In this document: piece by piece, positions 1 to 11,350 of the stretch
Numbering within the stretch: the stretch's first letter is position 1
Layout: each line of letters starts with the position of its first letter
Source of the DNA: Bedellia somnulentella
Lineage: Eukaryota > Arthropoda > Insecta > Lepidoptera > Bedelliidae
Direction of reading: 5' to 3'
Assembly: GCA_963576735.1 (NCBI GenBank)
Contig: OY755186.1
Coordinates: 13,007,970 to 13,071,969, forward strand
Length of the DNA: 64,000 nucleotides
Made by a program: the position numbers and the translations under genes
The notes under the pieces: generated by a model
The model's input: the letters and a program-made list of their open reading frames with translations, nothing else
What the model was told of the DNA's origin: nothing
Database searches by the model: none

Positions 1-20
1 ATGACGATTTCCAATTTAAT

Positions 21-272
21 TCAAAAATTGTCTCCTACGACACCCGCAAAAAGAAATGAGTTAGTGTTTATCTCCACCAACACTGCGCAACATAAATACT
101 CAAAAAATATCTTGTCTAGTTTCCTGTCTACACCTTCAACACTCTTCATCTCCACATATAAAAGTACACTGGCGTGCGCGAACGTAACCTGCCGTGTAGC
201 CACGTGAGGCTGTAACTCCCGCGACACCGATATATCGAGATCCCTGGGGTGCCTGATCAGGCTAAGTAACAT
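21..272 (-). other. Unassigned 83-codon open frame
   Basis: An 83-codon frame runs leftward. I recognise no domain in it. The DNA is richer in CG dinucleotides than its surroundings, and a TATAAAAG sits near 157 on the plus strand. It could be a decayed repeat or an upstream gene fragment. There is no evidence that it is expressed. Confidence 0.15.
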
Positions 273-516
273 ATGCGATATATAGGCCGTATATTTAGAT
301 ATTAATAACTCGGTTGCATGAACTCGATAGGAAATATGTATGCTATGTTCAGTTGATTAATTTTTGACTTAAGTAGGAGTCATATTTTTTGCAAAATAGT
401 TAAAGCTAGATTCTTATTCAATTATGCTTTATAGCCTAGTGTTGAATGCGTAAAAGAGTTTTATGATTTAAATTTAATACTGCGCAGATACAGACATACA
501 TACACTCCCATGAGTG

Positions 517-741
517 TACATACATACATATACTCACGGCCATATTTCCCTAGAAGCGGTAACCAGAGCTAAGGAATTATAAATTCCTTAGCCACTTTTG
601 GAAGTTGAGTGGGAAAAGATGGTAAAAATAAAGGTTTTTGGTGATGGGTCTCCAACCGCATCGCCCAAAAATCCAATCAAAAGCCCCTATACCCTTAGCC
701 GCCTCTTACGACACCCGTGGGTAGAATGAGTGTATCTATGT
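517..741 (-). mobile_element. Family A retroposon
   Basis: Tail (ATAC)n and ACTCACGGC lie at the left and the head lies toward 741. The internal CCAACCGCATCGCCC block is present. The head ends in a variant (ACACCCGTGGGTAGAATGAG) and the last GTGTCGGCTTAG part is not recognisable. Confidence 0.8.
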
Positions 742-784
742 CAAGTTCAATTTCAAATTCCGATGCCCTGGCCTCTCTTGGGAT

Positions 785-1026
785 GTACATACATACATAC
801 ATATACTGACGGCTATAAATCCCTTAACAGGGTAGCCAGAGCTTTGGAATGAAAAATTCCTCAGCCACTTTTGGAAGTTGTGTGGGGAAAAGATGGTGCA
901 ATAAAGGTTGTTGGTGATGGGTCTCCAACCGCATCGCCCAAAAATCCCTCAAAAGCCCCAAAACCGTTAGTCGCCTCTTACGTACACCCACCGGAAGAAA
1001 TGGGGTAGTGCTATTCTAAGTCGACA
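785..1026 (-). mobile_element. Family A retroposon, split by a family B insertion
   Basis: A nearly complete copy whose last bases (CTACACAGCA) resume at about 1397 after a family B SINE. The 12-base TCTAAGTCGACA at 1015-1026 recurs at 1385-1396 as the target-site duplication, so A was there first. Confidence 0.85.
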
Positions 1027-1384
1027 TAACATAACATAAACGTTCACGCCGCTTATCCTTGAAGGGGTTGGCAGAGGTACTAATACTTCTGAACAGCACG
1101 TGACTTTGTCACCTGGTGTTCAGAGTACCCACGTTTTGCATGGACAGTGTACTCACGTGATAGGGGGCAGGCCTATCGCCGTTTTGTACGAATACACTGT
1201 CACATGACTAAGTACAACTCAGCCATGTGGGTTACCTCACGATGTTTTCCCTCACCGTTAACAACCATGATAAATTAACCACACATATGTCTTTAGAAAA
1301 GACAAATTGGTGTAGGCCCGACCCAGGATTCGAAGACTAGTCGTTTGCACGATAACCGAGTGTTCTACCCACTGGGCTATTCTA
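1027..1384 (-). mobile_element. Family B tRNA-derived SINE, nested in family A
   Basis: It has the TAACATAACATAAACG tail at the left, the CACGTG-containing body, and the tRNA-like head ending near 1384 (complement of ATAGCCCAGTGGGTAG). Its ends abut the 12-base duplication TCTAAGTCGACA. The first bases of the head differ from the usual GCCGTGATAG. Confidence 0.88.
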
Positions 1385-1419
1385 TCTAAGTCGACACTAC
1401 ACAGCAATATCCATATATA

Positions 1420-1575
1420 CATCAAAAAAGAGGATGGCCAGGGCATCAGAGTTTGAAATTCTTCAGATACTTTCGGGAGTTCATTAGGTAAAAGATTGTA
1501 CAATATATATACCAACAATCACTATAAAAACCATAATACCCTAAATCGTCTCTTACCATATTTGCGGGCTGAAAT
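1420..1575 (-). repeat. Decayed family A copy
   Basis: Weak but collinear likeness to family A: GCCAGGGCATCAGAG, a CTTTCGGGAGTTCATTAGG block, then CTAAATCGTCTCTTAC. The tail and head are gone. Confidence 0.5.
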
Positions 1576-1616
1576 TAAGTGCAAAATTTAGTGCTAGTTT
1601 TAGCAGACACTATATA

Positions 1617-2066
1617 TAATAGGCTATTTGACTGTAATAAAAATTTACATTTCTTTTATTTCATTAGTCTTAATATTTCTTTTTTGGAGCAATATGTAAT
1701 AATGCGAGATAAAAATATTGCATTATTTCCACTAAAATCCGTCTTCTAAAATAAGTATTTTTGATGCAACTGTCACGTGACTAAAAACGACCGTGATTGG
1801 CTATTTCTGTAATGACGTAGATTGCACATAAACAGACTGTGTATCGCTTCGCTCATTGGTGGTTAATGCGGAATTGACGTCATTTGTGCTACAGTCGCCA
1901 TATTACTTAAAGTCGCGTTTTCGCGGCACATTTGAATATTGCATTTTCTTTTTCGATTTTTTAATAAAATAGCTAAAATGAATACAGAAAAATATTTTTT
2001 TAGGGCTCCTTATAAACAAATTAACACCGTAAGATAGTTTTCAAAACTTAGTCAAATAGCCTATTA
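1617..2066. mobile_element. MITE-like element with 17-bp inverted ends
   Basis: TAATAGGCTATTTGACT at 1617-1633 recurs as its exact reverse complement at 2050-2066. The 450-bp interior has no coding frame. It carries CACGTGAC, two ATTGG boxes, a perfect TGACGTCA (1875-1882) and CGCCATATT. The outer ends read TAAT/ATTA, so the target-site duplication cannot be fixed. A DNA-transposon derivative is the likeliest reading; the superfamily is unknown. Confidence 0.7.
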
Positions 2067-2109
2067 GAATGTTTTTGTTTATGAAAACCTCATGTGGGGA
2101 TTATTTCTA

Positions 2110-2236
2110 ATAAATAAAGGAAAGGAAAATTTTGACACCGGCGGGATCGAACCCGCGACCTTCGGCTATACAAACCCGTCGTGGTCGTGGGTTCGATCCC
2201 CGCCAATGTCGAAAATTTTCCTTCCTTTATTTATCC
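2110..2236. mobile_element. Two family C SINE ends, head to head (palindrome)
   Basis: The left arm (2110-2160) and right arm (about 2183-2236) are reverse complements over about 50 bases with a few changes. Each arm carries a B-box-like GGTTCGATCCC and ends in CCTTTATTTAT. A spacer of about 22 bases separates them. No A box is seen, so these are 3' parts of a tRNA-derived SINE and not working tRNA genes. Confidence 0.75.
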
Positions 2237-2289
2237 TTTATTTTTTAGACACTATATAGTTACTGCTAAATTCAACTCAACTCTTAATA

Positions 2290-2528
2290 TTTGTATATCC
2301 TCGAAGGGCTGGCCAGAGGTATCAATACTTCTGAACATCACGTGACATTATCACCTGGTGTTCAGAGTACCCAAACTTTGTTTCTACAGTGTACCCACGT
2401 GATAGGGAGCAATCGCTGTTTTCTACGAATACACTGTCACATGACAAAGAGCAACTCAGCTATGTGGGTTTCCTCACGATTTTCCCCCTCACCGTTAACA
2501 ACCATTATAAATTAACCACACATGTCTT
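2290..2528 (-). mobile_element. Family B SINE lacking its tRNA head
   Basis: Body and 3' end match family B (CTGGTGTTCAGAGTACCC, CACGTGATAGG, CACATGTCTT). Similarity stops before the A and B boxes. Its open frame is repeat sequence, not a gene. Confidence 0.8.
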
Positions 2529-4453
2529 GATCAATAAATAATAATATTAGTAGCATATTACGGATCAAAGGTGTAAGTTTATCCATTATAATTGATTACA
2601 ATAAGACAAACAGAAGTTAATACCGACATCAGGTAGACGTAGAGATGCGGGCAATGTAGGTGTAACTAGAGTAAAACACGCGTTGTCTATGCTAAGTTGT
2701 AATTTATGCTTTGTTTTACAATTTGAATTCAATACATTAGAATTAGCATTCTAATCAAATGACTGGTGGGCCTAGTTGTGGAGCACTTGAATATATTGTA
2801 AAACGATAGTAAGCGTTTCGGTTTTATAGAATTAAAATATAAATTCAGTTACTTCTTCTTAATCTAACTAACTGCCAGTAAAAGACAGGACAGGCAGGCA
2901 GTAAATTACGAGAACAAGAATAAATTTCATGTACTAATATCTAAAAATCGAGGCATAACTTTCCTTCTGCAGCTACTAAGATTACTATCATTATCGTCAC
3001 AAAAAACTAACGTTCATACATCCGTAAAGAATAGAGCTAAATTTATACGTTCATGATTTAAGTCCCATACTTTTTCGTAGCACAATTTCCTAAACCATTC
3101 TTCGCTAAGACAATATTCGCGTAAACCGGTGTGAAATCAAGCCCAGCACACGTATTGCCATAACGTTCTCCGGTTTACACTTAATTAAGGAATTAGTTCG
3201 AAGGCGAGGCGCGCCAGATACAAGATAGGCTTCTGACTTCAACTATGCTTTTGTAAACAACAAAACGGAACACAAACTCAACACAACACTATCACCCTCT
3301 CTGTCTTTAAACCAATGTGTAACAAAGATGAAAGTTTTGCAACAAAGTTCAAGTATTATGTATTTTGTAACAATTTTGATATCATCGCGAAGTGTCTAAA
3401 CATATGTTGTATAGTCAGCCAGAGTTTTCACTTCCTCATTGTATATCTTAGTAATTAATTGTTGGGAACTGGTTTGGTTTTGTGTCGCGTAATTAATACT
3501 GAGAAGGGACAATGTTGCTTCAAAATAGGATGTTGATGTTGTTCAATAGAATCATCGGATAGAGGCTGAGTTCACCAGTAAGAGAAGGCTCAGACCATCT
3601 TCTCAATTCGGTATTAGAAAAAATATGATGATGTAAGATAAGACATACTTACCAATTAGGCAATGAAATGGTGCATTGTGAGAATTAAGTAAAAGCATTC
3701 GATTGAAATGAAAAATGTAATGAATATCAATTGAAAAAAGTTTAAAAAGATGTTGTCTATCCTAATGTTAATCTATCCTAAGGTTAAAAAATATAGTTCC
3801 TTAGTTACAACCGTTGGATCTCTTCTAGATATTATGAAAAATATTTGGTGAGGGTTGAATAAATGTTCGTTTGTGAAAGGTATCGAACACATCGCCCATT
3901 ACTAAATTTATCAATGACTCCAAAAGCTCTACATATTAATTTCGTAAGATGCCCATGGAAGGAGATGAGGCAGTGGCACTGAAAAGCTGTAAGAAAATTA
4001 CAATAACTACTTTCTAATTTAGATTTTTATAGTAGCTCATACGCTAGCCACTAAATTCATAAATATAATATACAGAAGAGTAAGCATTGAGTGTCATAAA
4101 AAATAATACACCTGAAACTCGTACAAACAATAAAAAATATTCTGTACTTCAGATGGCAAGTTAAGTTTGATATAGGATAAACTAGAGCCTCTTGGTAAGG
4201 AGTAAGGACATATAAAGTTTGATGATATGGATGTAGTTTAGTAAAATATCGTTTTCCGAGAATACGAGCCTCGGGAATGACTAAAAATGTAAAATCAGAC
4301 CAACAAACGGAAGATTTAATAACTTCATTGTGTTTTAATTCATAACATGATTTTCCAATGTCCGAAATCATCGTAGCGATTTGTAAACCTAAAGGATTTC
4401 TAACACTTTACTTGCATTTCAACAATACTTTAAAACTATATATGCTATCTAAT
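2529..4453. other. AT-rich DNA without recognised genes
   Basis: I see no gene. The one local structure is GTAAACCGG near 3122 and CCGGTTTAC near 3171, a short inverted pair about 60 bases across. A 104-codon minus frame at 4057-4371 shows no known domain. Confidence 0.4.
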
Positions 4454-4702
4454 GCTGTATAGTGTCGGTTTAGAATAGCACTACCCCATTTCTTCCGGTG
4501 GGTGTACGTAAGAGGCAACTAACGGTATTGGGACTATTAAGGGATTTTTGGGCGTTGCGGTTGGAGACCCATCACCAACAACCTTTATTTTACCATCTCT
4601 TCCCCACCCAACTTCCCAAAAGTGGCTGAGGAATTTCTTATTCCTTAGCTCTGGCTACCCCTTCTGGGGATTTATAGCCGTGAGTATATGTATGTATGTA
4701 TA
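4454..4702 (+). mobile_element. Family A retroposon, full length
   Basis: It starts GCTGTATAGTGTCGG, contains the GGTTGGAGACCCATCACC block, and ends CCGTGAGTATATGTATGTATG. Few differences from the other full copies, so it is relatively young. Confidence 0.9.
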
Positions 4703-4799
4703 TACTTTAAACCTGCCAATACCAATGCGAATTCTTTACGCCAACTAATAAAATAGTTGCGACAATACAACAAACATTTCCCAGACATAAAGTGTGTAA

Positions 4800-4915
4800 T
4801 ATCACATTACAAATAGCCTTTCGTGCTTGGCGCTGCGTGTACGCGCCCACGCACCGCACATGTGACGTCACGACAATGGCCGTTGACAGCGCTAGATAAA
4901 ACGTGTTAAAATATT
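4800..4915. promoter_or_regulatory. CG-rich block with a CRE motif
   Basis: A short CG-rich stretch (GCTGCGTGTACGCGCCCACG) includes a perfect TGACGTCA at 4863-4870. It could be a regulatory segment or the middle of an unrecognised repeat. No transcription start is evident. Confidence 0.25.
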
Positions 4916-5129
4916 CATGCGCGTTTTGCTATTTATTACGGGTGGAGATTTTAGCTATTTTTAGATGCTCTTTGCTGAAGGCTCGTATTGAGTGAGCCGC
5001 TACCGTAAGGTATAATAAAAAAAACACAGTTTGTTCCAATAAGTAAGTTCGTAAATAAAAGGATATAACTTTCATCAAAATAGATTTGCTAGTTTTTATT
5101 TAGTGTACCGAAAACCTTCTTCATATTTA

Positions 5130-5252
5130 CACTTTAGTGGTTTATATTATAGCAGCGAGTCGAAAAAGCTCTCCTAAATGTAATCAAACAATTAAGCAGG
5201 TCGCGGGTTCGATTCCCGCCTGTGTAGAAATTTTTCTTTCCTTTATTTATTA
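5130..5252 (+). mobile_element. Family C tRNA-derived SINE remnant
   Basis: GGTCGCGGGTTCGATTCCCG gives a perfect B box near 5210, followed by the family C end TTTCTTTCCTTTATTTATT. A decayed A-box-like TAGCAGCGAGTCG lies near 5149. The pieces between do not fold as a normal tRNA. Confidence 0.6.
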
Positions 5253-5306
5253 ATTTAGTTCCTTTTTTCCTGTTGTTTAGAATTAAATACATACATTTGG
5301 ACTTTA

Positions 5307-5520
5307 ATAACATACATACATATTCTGACAGGTTTATCATAGCTTCGAAATTTAAATTATCAATTACTTTTCAGAGTCAAGTGGTTAAAATATTATAAAA
5401 TGAAGGATTTATTGGTCTGCAGCTAAATAACTTAACAATTTCTTAAAAAGTGTAATATCTTAAGACTCTCTGACTACACCGGTGGGAAGATATGGGTTAG
5501 TGTAATTATAAGCTGACTAA
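5307..5520 (-). repeat. Decayed family A copy
   Basis: ACATACATACATATTCTGACAG at the left resembles the tail, and CACCGGTGGGAAGATATGGG at the right resembles the head. The middle is strongly diverged. Confidence 0.45.
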
Positions 5521-5668
5521 TATCGCAGCAACGTTTAATTATATTAGTAGTGCAAACGGCCACACCTTATTTTACAATATATTTTTCTCACTCAAGTTCC
5601 AAAAGTGAAAAGAGTTTCTAATTTTGGAACCAAAAAAACCCGGCTTATATTCATGAATATAGGTAGAC

Positions 5669-6293
5669 AAAAAAAACCGGCCAAGTGCGAGTCGGATCGC
5701 GCACTAAGGGTTCCGTACTATCATATATATAGAAAATCCCGTTTGTGTGAAAATCATGGGAGCCAAATTAGGTAAGTAATTTGATTTATGACGTTTAAAA
5801 ATAGAACTACGGGCTAGATCTCATTCAAACCAATTTTCGTTAGTAGTTTGTATAGTAATACACATCATATATTTTTTTCAGTATTATCATGCCCATATTT
5901 TAGAAGTTACGGGGGGGGGGACACACATTTTAGCACTTTGAAAAAGTCTCTCGCGCAAACTATTCAGTTTTGAAAAAAATGATATAAGAAACCTCAACAT
6001 CATTTTCAAATACCTTTTGATAGATACCCCACACGTATAGGTTTGATGAAAAAAAAAATTTTGAGTTTCAGTTCTATGTATGGGGAACCCTAAAAATTTT
6101 GGTTTTTTTTTCAGATTTTATTTTAAAATCTTAATGCGGTTTACAGAATACATCTACGCACCAATTTCCAATAATGTAGTTCTTATAGTTTCGGAATAAA
6201 CTGGCTGTGACATACGGACGGACGGACGGACAGACAGACATGACGAATCTATAAGGGTCCCGTTTTTGCCATTTGGCTACGGAACCCTAAAAA
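5669..6293 (+). mobile_element. Dispersed arthropod repeat (CCGGCCAAGTGCGAGTCGG type)
   Basis: It begins with an A run and CCGGCCAAGTGCGAGTCGGA, and ends with CTACGGAACCCTAAAA. GGGTTCCGTA near the start and TACGGAACCC at the end form short inverted ends. A (GACG)n(GACA)n run lies near 6218-6240, just before the 3' end, and a ten-G run at about 5910. This architecture is common in arthropod genomes. I do not assign a class and see no coding frame. Confidence 0.7.
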
Positions 6294-6756
6294 TGAACAA
6301 CTGCATAAAAAGCAACACAATTTATACTAGAAAATATCGACTACAAGATTTCGTTCAATCACCCTTACTCCTCAGGCACCTTTACAAAACAAATCAAGAA
6401 GTCATGTCAGACATTGACGGAAGACCATGTTCACTGACCTCAGCGTATGAATGACCAGTTGTGATACTCTGTCATTCACAACTGATGTTTTGCTCTTACT
6501 TTGTCCATTAAACACGCGAAATTATGGGCACTGTCACATGGGTAGCGGAACTCGGAGCTGAGATGAGTTTTGCATACGATATGCGACCTCGTTTCGATAA
6601 AACTTTTTGGAGCGCTATATTTTGAATTTTCGATTTTACTCTTTACTACTACATTTTTGTCTATCTTGATTTTTGTTTCTTTAAGAGATTTTTTAATGAA
6701 TGATAATATTTATAATATAATTGATCCTAACTGTATTGTTTTCTTAGTCTATTGGT
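6294..6756. other. AT-rich spacer
   Basis: No feature supported. The short frames here show no recognisable domain. Confidence 0.4.
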
Positions 6757-6903
6757 CTTACACCCGATTTCTGAATTGAGTATTCAAGCTGAGAACGACT
6801 TAAGTATCGTTTTGTCTCATCCAGTTGTTAAGATTTCAATGCGACAGAACAATACTTATGTCGTTCTCAGCTGGAATACTCAATTCAGAAATCGGGTGTG
6901 AGT
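6757..6903. mobile_element. Fold-back (hairpin) MITE
   Basis: Two arms of about 58 bases pair with only a few mismatches: CACCCGATTTCTGAATTGAG runs from about 6761, and its complement ends near 6897. The loop is about 30 bases. No coding capacity. Confidence 0.75.
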
Positions 6904-7076
6904 CATAATATCAGCCATTATAAGTCTACTGGAGGACTTAGGCCTCAAAATAAGATCACAAAAATAATGATTGATCTTTACCTTTCTACCTTGCGGATTC
7001 ATCACTAATTGTGATTTAAAGCCACCACGTGTAAAACTTTCAGGAATCATATTTATTTTTTATTATACGAATTTAG

Positions 7077-7190
7077 CTCAGTCGTGTAAGTTCATTACGA
7101 TTTTTCCTTCACCATTAACAACCTTGATAAATTAACCATAAATATGACTTTAGGAAACACAGATTGGTGTAGGCCCGCCTCAGGATGTAA
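7077..7190 (-). repeat. Diverged family B fragment
   Basis: TTCACCATTAACAACCTTGA and ATTGGTGTAGGCCCGCC match the 5' half of family B in order. The head and 3' end are missing. Confidence 0.65.
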
Positions 7191-8880
7191 CAGAATACGA
7201 AACCTCCTCACTGTCAGAAATGCAACTGTAATACGCAACCACAGAGCAATGTGTATCGCAAAACTTTTATTTCACTGTTTCTCTATTAGTAACCGATCTA
7301 CAAAGAGAAAATCAAACTTGTAAATACTCATAAAATTGAATTCGGTAGGGGTAGACTATTTATATCGATTTATAGGTTAAATAGGAGCATCAATCGCCAA
7401 TTTAGCAAACCAACCTCTTACGTATTATCAACCAATAACATATTTCATACTACCTCACTTAAAAGTAACTTAAAGCAGCAACATACAGAATGATATTTTA
7501 AAATCAAAAGCGGCTTCTATGAAATAAACTTTGCACGTAGTTTCCAATAGCCGTATTATGAGTGATGGAAATAGAAATAAACGTCAATTGATAACAAATA
7601 CTAATAATACAGTTAGCACTAAAGTTCCCCGACTTAAGCTTAGTTTACCTAAGTCAGACTATAAAACTAAATGCTATCTAGGGCACTCATGCGCAGGGCT
7701 GTAATAAGGTAGCGAAGCTTTGAGCGTTCTTTGAAGGTTAAAAGCTGAGTAGTAGATATTATAGTCGTTAGTATATCTGTTGTTTGCTAGTCTTAAAGTT
7801 TTAAAAATGTTTAGGCTTTCTAGAGTAATTGTGCAAATCGTATTCGTGCTGTCTTTAAAAATAGGCTTTTCTAAATATTGTATTTTTTAAATTGTTTCTT
7901 TACATTAAAATTCATCTAATTTTCATTTAAATATTAAAGAGTGTGCTTTTTTATAGTAACGTTATATCCCAGAGGGCCATTACTTATTTCACAATAATAA
8001 CATTGAAATATCACTGGGCTTCAAAATTGATTCACTTTCGAGACTTACTAGATCTAAGGTCTGCCATTTAGAACCTATGCACACCAATTTTTCCATCAAG
8101 ATTTTTTGGCCTTACTAAACGAATTGCACAGTCATCATCTATGTATTGGTGTCCACTTACCATGCTCATCTCTTTTCTTAAGGATATTTTATACCACTCT
8201 CTTATTCAGTAATTATTTCAAGGTTTTAACCTTAAAATCTCGACGATCATTCCTGAGTCCGTCCACCAGGTAATTTTATTGTTATATGTCGTAACGAGTG
8301 GCAGCGGTGGCCGTTAACTGTTTATTTATGAAGTTAATCCTGCCATTAATTTCATTTATGCCTGAGGATATGTGCACTTGTGTAATTGCCAGCTATTTGT
8401 GTAAGAATGTGTAATGTAATTAAAACAATTACACAGAAGCGGATATGAGATCGAAATGGAATCAGATTCCTAATGGAGATAGTTTTAGTTATTTTATGGT
8501 TATGAATATAATTATAAGTCTTATCACCATTTATATATATTAAATGCCGGTATTCACTTCCTTATATGTATAAGATAGTTAGTTTAATTTACTATAATTT
8601 TTAAATAAATTTTTTAAAGGTAACGTACGTGAAAAAAGGATATTTAATGCTAAAAATATGACCAGTTAAACGTTCTTAGAATTGCCAAATTGGGGAGTAA
8701 AGTTTAGCTTTGAGACAAAGGCATTCGAAGAAGTCGTATAAATGCTTTCTAAATATAACGTCATCAACTTCTTCTTTGTGTTTTTTGTACATAAGGCTAA
8801 GCCACCCAAAGTTTTAAAAGTACAACAAAGAGTTGTTTGGAGTCATTTCCGGCGACGCAGAAAGTAAGTTGATACTTTTA
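7191..8880. other. AT-rich DNA without recognised genes
   Basis: Nothing supportable beyond scattered homopolymers. No splice-bounded coding exon was recognised. Confidence 0.35.
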
Positions 8881-9112
8881 CATACATACATATACTCATG
8901 GCCATAAATCCCAAAAAGGCTTTTCTTCTCAGCAACATTTGGTACTTGATACGGGAGAAGATGGTAGAAATAAAGTATTATTGGTGATGGGTCTCTAACA
9001 GCATCGCCCAAAAAACACTTCAAAAAGCTCCATGAACTTAGTCACGTCTTACGTCACCCATGAATGCTTTCCAGTAGTGGGTAGGGACATTCTAAGCCGG
9101 CACTACACGGCA
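8881..9112 (-). mobile_element. Family A retroposon, diverged
   Basis: The tail (CATA)n at 8881 and the head CTAAGCCGGCACTACACGG at the right mark both ends. The body is recognisable but altered: CATGGCC for CACGGC, and a shortened middle. Confidence 0.75.
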
Positions 9113-9855
9113 CTACTACGATACTCTTAGTTTTTCATAATTTCGTCACAATTCTCCTTTTTGTTTACACTATTAATTCTCATCGGTAGTCGTTTCTCTC
9201 ACATTATTGAATCTTTAGACACCAATTTTTTCCCTTTTCCCTTTTTATCCTCCTGTTTAAAAACGTTTCTAAAGTGTATTCAACAACACCACCCCAAGGG
9301 ATTTGCAATTCCTCTCGTGTCACTCCTATTATAAGTAAACGGCATATCTTTTCGGCTTTATCGAATGTTCCTGTAGGTACCTGAGGAAATGACATTACTT
9401 TAATACAGGCTAATAAGCTGAAAGCTAGTTTATGGTATAATTGAAGACACCGTTCATGATAAGGCTTGAACGGTAATTTGCAAAAGCGACATACGCATTT
9501 TAATGAAGGGGAATGACAACTTTGATGGTAGAACCTGATGTACTAAGTGATCTGTCAATTGATTTAGTATTCATTAAAATGTCTATTTAGTTTTTTATTC
9601 GTGTTAGCTGCTTAGTGTTTATGCTTAAAATAGCATGTTTATTTTGTCATGAGTGAAGTAATAAGTAAATAGGAACAGGAGATTTTATTATAAAAAACTA
9701 TTATAAATAGATGAGTAATGTGGGATATATCTCACACCGTAGAGATGGTCATGATATTTTGCTTCAACCCGAATGTACCTTTTTATTTTCCCTTTTTATA
9801 GCTCAGCGTTACAATTGGCTCACACACTATTTCACGGAGTAGTATAGTGGAATTT
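9113..9855. other. Spacer without recognised genes
   Basis: A 63-codon minus frame at 9204-9395 shows no known motif. No repeat family was identified. Confidence 0.3.
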
Positions 9856-10025
9856 ACATACATATACTCACGCCATTAGTTCCTATTGGGGTAGGCAGAG
9901 ACTATCAATCGCCACTTCGTACGATCCTGACAAACCTCTCTAGCTTCGTTTACATCCATCAATCTTTTCATACATGCTCTTTTATTCTTCATACTAAGGA
10001 CGCCTGCCTTTAGAAAAATAGAATA
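9856..10025 (-). mobile_element. RTE-like LINE, 3' end fragment
   Basis: The left end ACATACATATACTCACGCC is the LINE tail. Read leftward, the rest matches the last coding part of the LINE at 40676 (complement of ACATGCTCTTTTATTCTTC). Strongly 5' truncated and not intact. Confidence 0.7.
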
Positions 10026-11083
10026 TGATTCTAAATATCTGAATATATTTACTCCGCCACCTCTTTCAAGACATTATTTATTTGTTTATTAAAGAGAAAA
10101 AACAGAAATAGCAAAAAGAATATAAAATAACTACATATAGAACATAAGTAAATAAATTTTGGTATCTCCTTAACTTTTCTCACAGATAGGTAACAAAAAC
10201 AATCGATACAAAAAAGTTATCATTACAGAAATACAACAAGAAAAACGGAAATAAAATATGAAAAAGGATAACAACCACAACAAACATAAATTGACAAAAG
10301 TAAATACACAACAATTTTCAGATAAATTTAAACAATAATTATAATAATTAATAATATACATACACATTAAAGACTTTTTAAAATAAGTAAGAACATTTTC
10401 TTGCAGCGCTGCTTTGAAAATCAGAATAAGTCCACATCCGTAAAATAAATATTATATGTATCGCACATTCTGCACAAAGGAGCCCTCTTACCTACATTGG
10501 TCCTGCTGACCCATTTGTTGTAAAAGACATGTACTCATATTAAAAACCTAACGAAACAATATATTATTATTATAGTATTGCGTTAAGTGACAATATCCAC
10601 GTCGGGGATGCGCTTGCGAGCCTTTGTTCAGGAGTAGGAAGTGTCACGGAGATGGTATCGCTGACACCGCGTGATATATTTCATGGTGGAGGAGTCAGTC
10701 CACAAACGGATTGGATGGTTATGTTGGGATTACTGCAACAATGTAACTTGGATGGCTGTTACTACTACTGCTACTATTACTGCTACTTTTGGTTGTTACT
10801 TTATAAAAAAAATGCGTACAGTAGTTGAGTTTTACGCTAGGTTAGTGGGAGTGTGTAAATGTAAAGTATTTTATTTTGCAGCTATATATGTTAGGGTATA
10901 ATTACCTCATTTACCTGTTTGTCGGAAAGCTAAAATAATGCTGTACTTTGAAACGTTTGCACACTAGCACTTGACCAACGTGGTAAAATAAGATTATGGT
11001 AGGGATATTATTGTATGCTAGTAAAATGGCGAAATAGATCACTGATACGGTAAAAAGGATAAACGTTTAATAAACATAAAGTT
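10026..11083. other. AT-rich DNA with a CTA/GTA triplet run
   Basis: No gene recognised. ACTACTACTGCTACTATTAC at about 10760-10795 is an imperfect triplet repeat. 10595-10700 is less AT-rich than its surroundings but shows no known domain. Confidence 0.3.
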
Positions 11084-11350
11084 ACATACATACATACATA
11101 CATATATACATATACTCACGACTGTAATTCCCTGGAACCTGGAAGGGGTAGCCAGAGCTAAGGAATTAGAAATTCCTCAGCCACTTTTGGAAAGTTGAGT
11201 GGGGAAAAGATGGTATAATAAGGTTGTTGGTGATGGGTCTCCAACTGCATCGCCCAATGTTCCCTTAAAAGCCCCAATACCGTTAGTCGCCTCCTACGTA
11301 CACCCGCCGGTAGAAATGGGGTAGCGCTATTCTAAGCCGGCGCTACACAG
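11084..11350 (-). mobile_element. Family A retroposon, full length
   Basis: A long (CATA)n tail from 11084, the full body, and the head TAAGCCGGCGCTACACAGC. A short duplication (CCTGGAACCTGGAAGG) lies just inside the tail. Confidence 0.88.

Noticed and set aside
2291..2515. Similar open frames at 2291-2515 and 62094-62297
   Set aside because: Both translate the body of family B SINEs.
3118..3182. GTAAACCGG/CCGGTTTAC inverted pair
   Set aside because: Only nine bases, about 60 apart, without target duplication. Could be chance.
4057..4371. 104-codon minus frame
   Set aside because: No known domain, no start context, AT-rich chance frame.
5905..5922. Ten-G run as a quadruplex or origin
   Set aside because: A single homopolymer inside a dispersed repeat; probably slippage.
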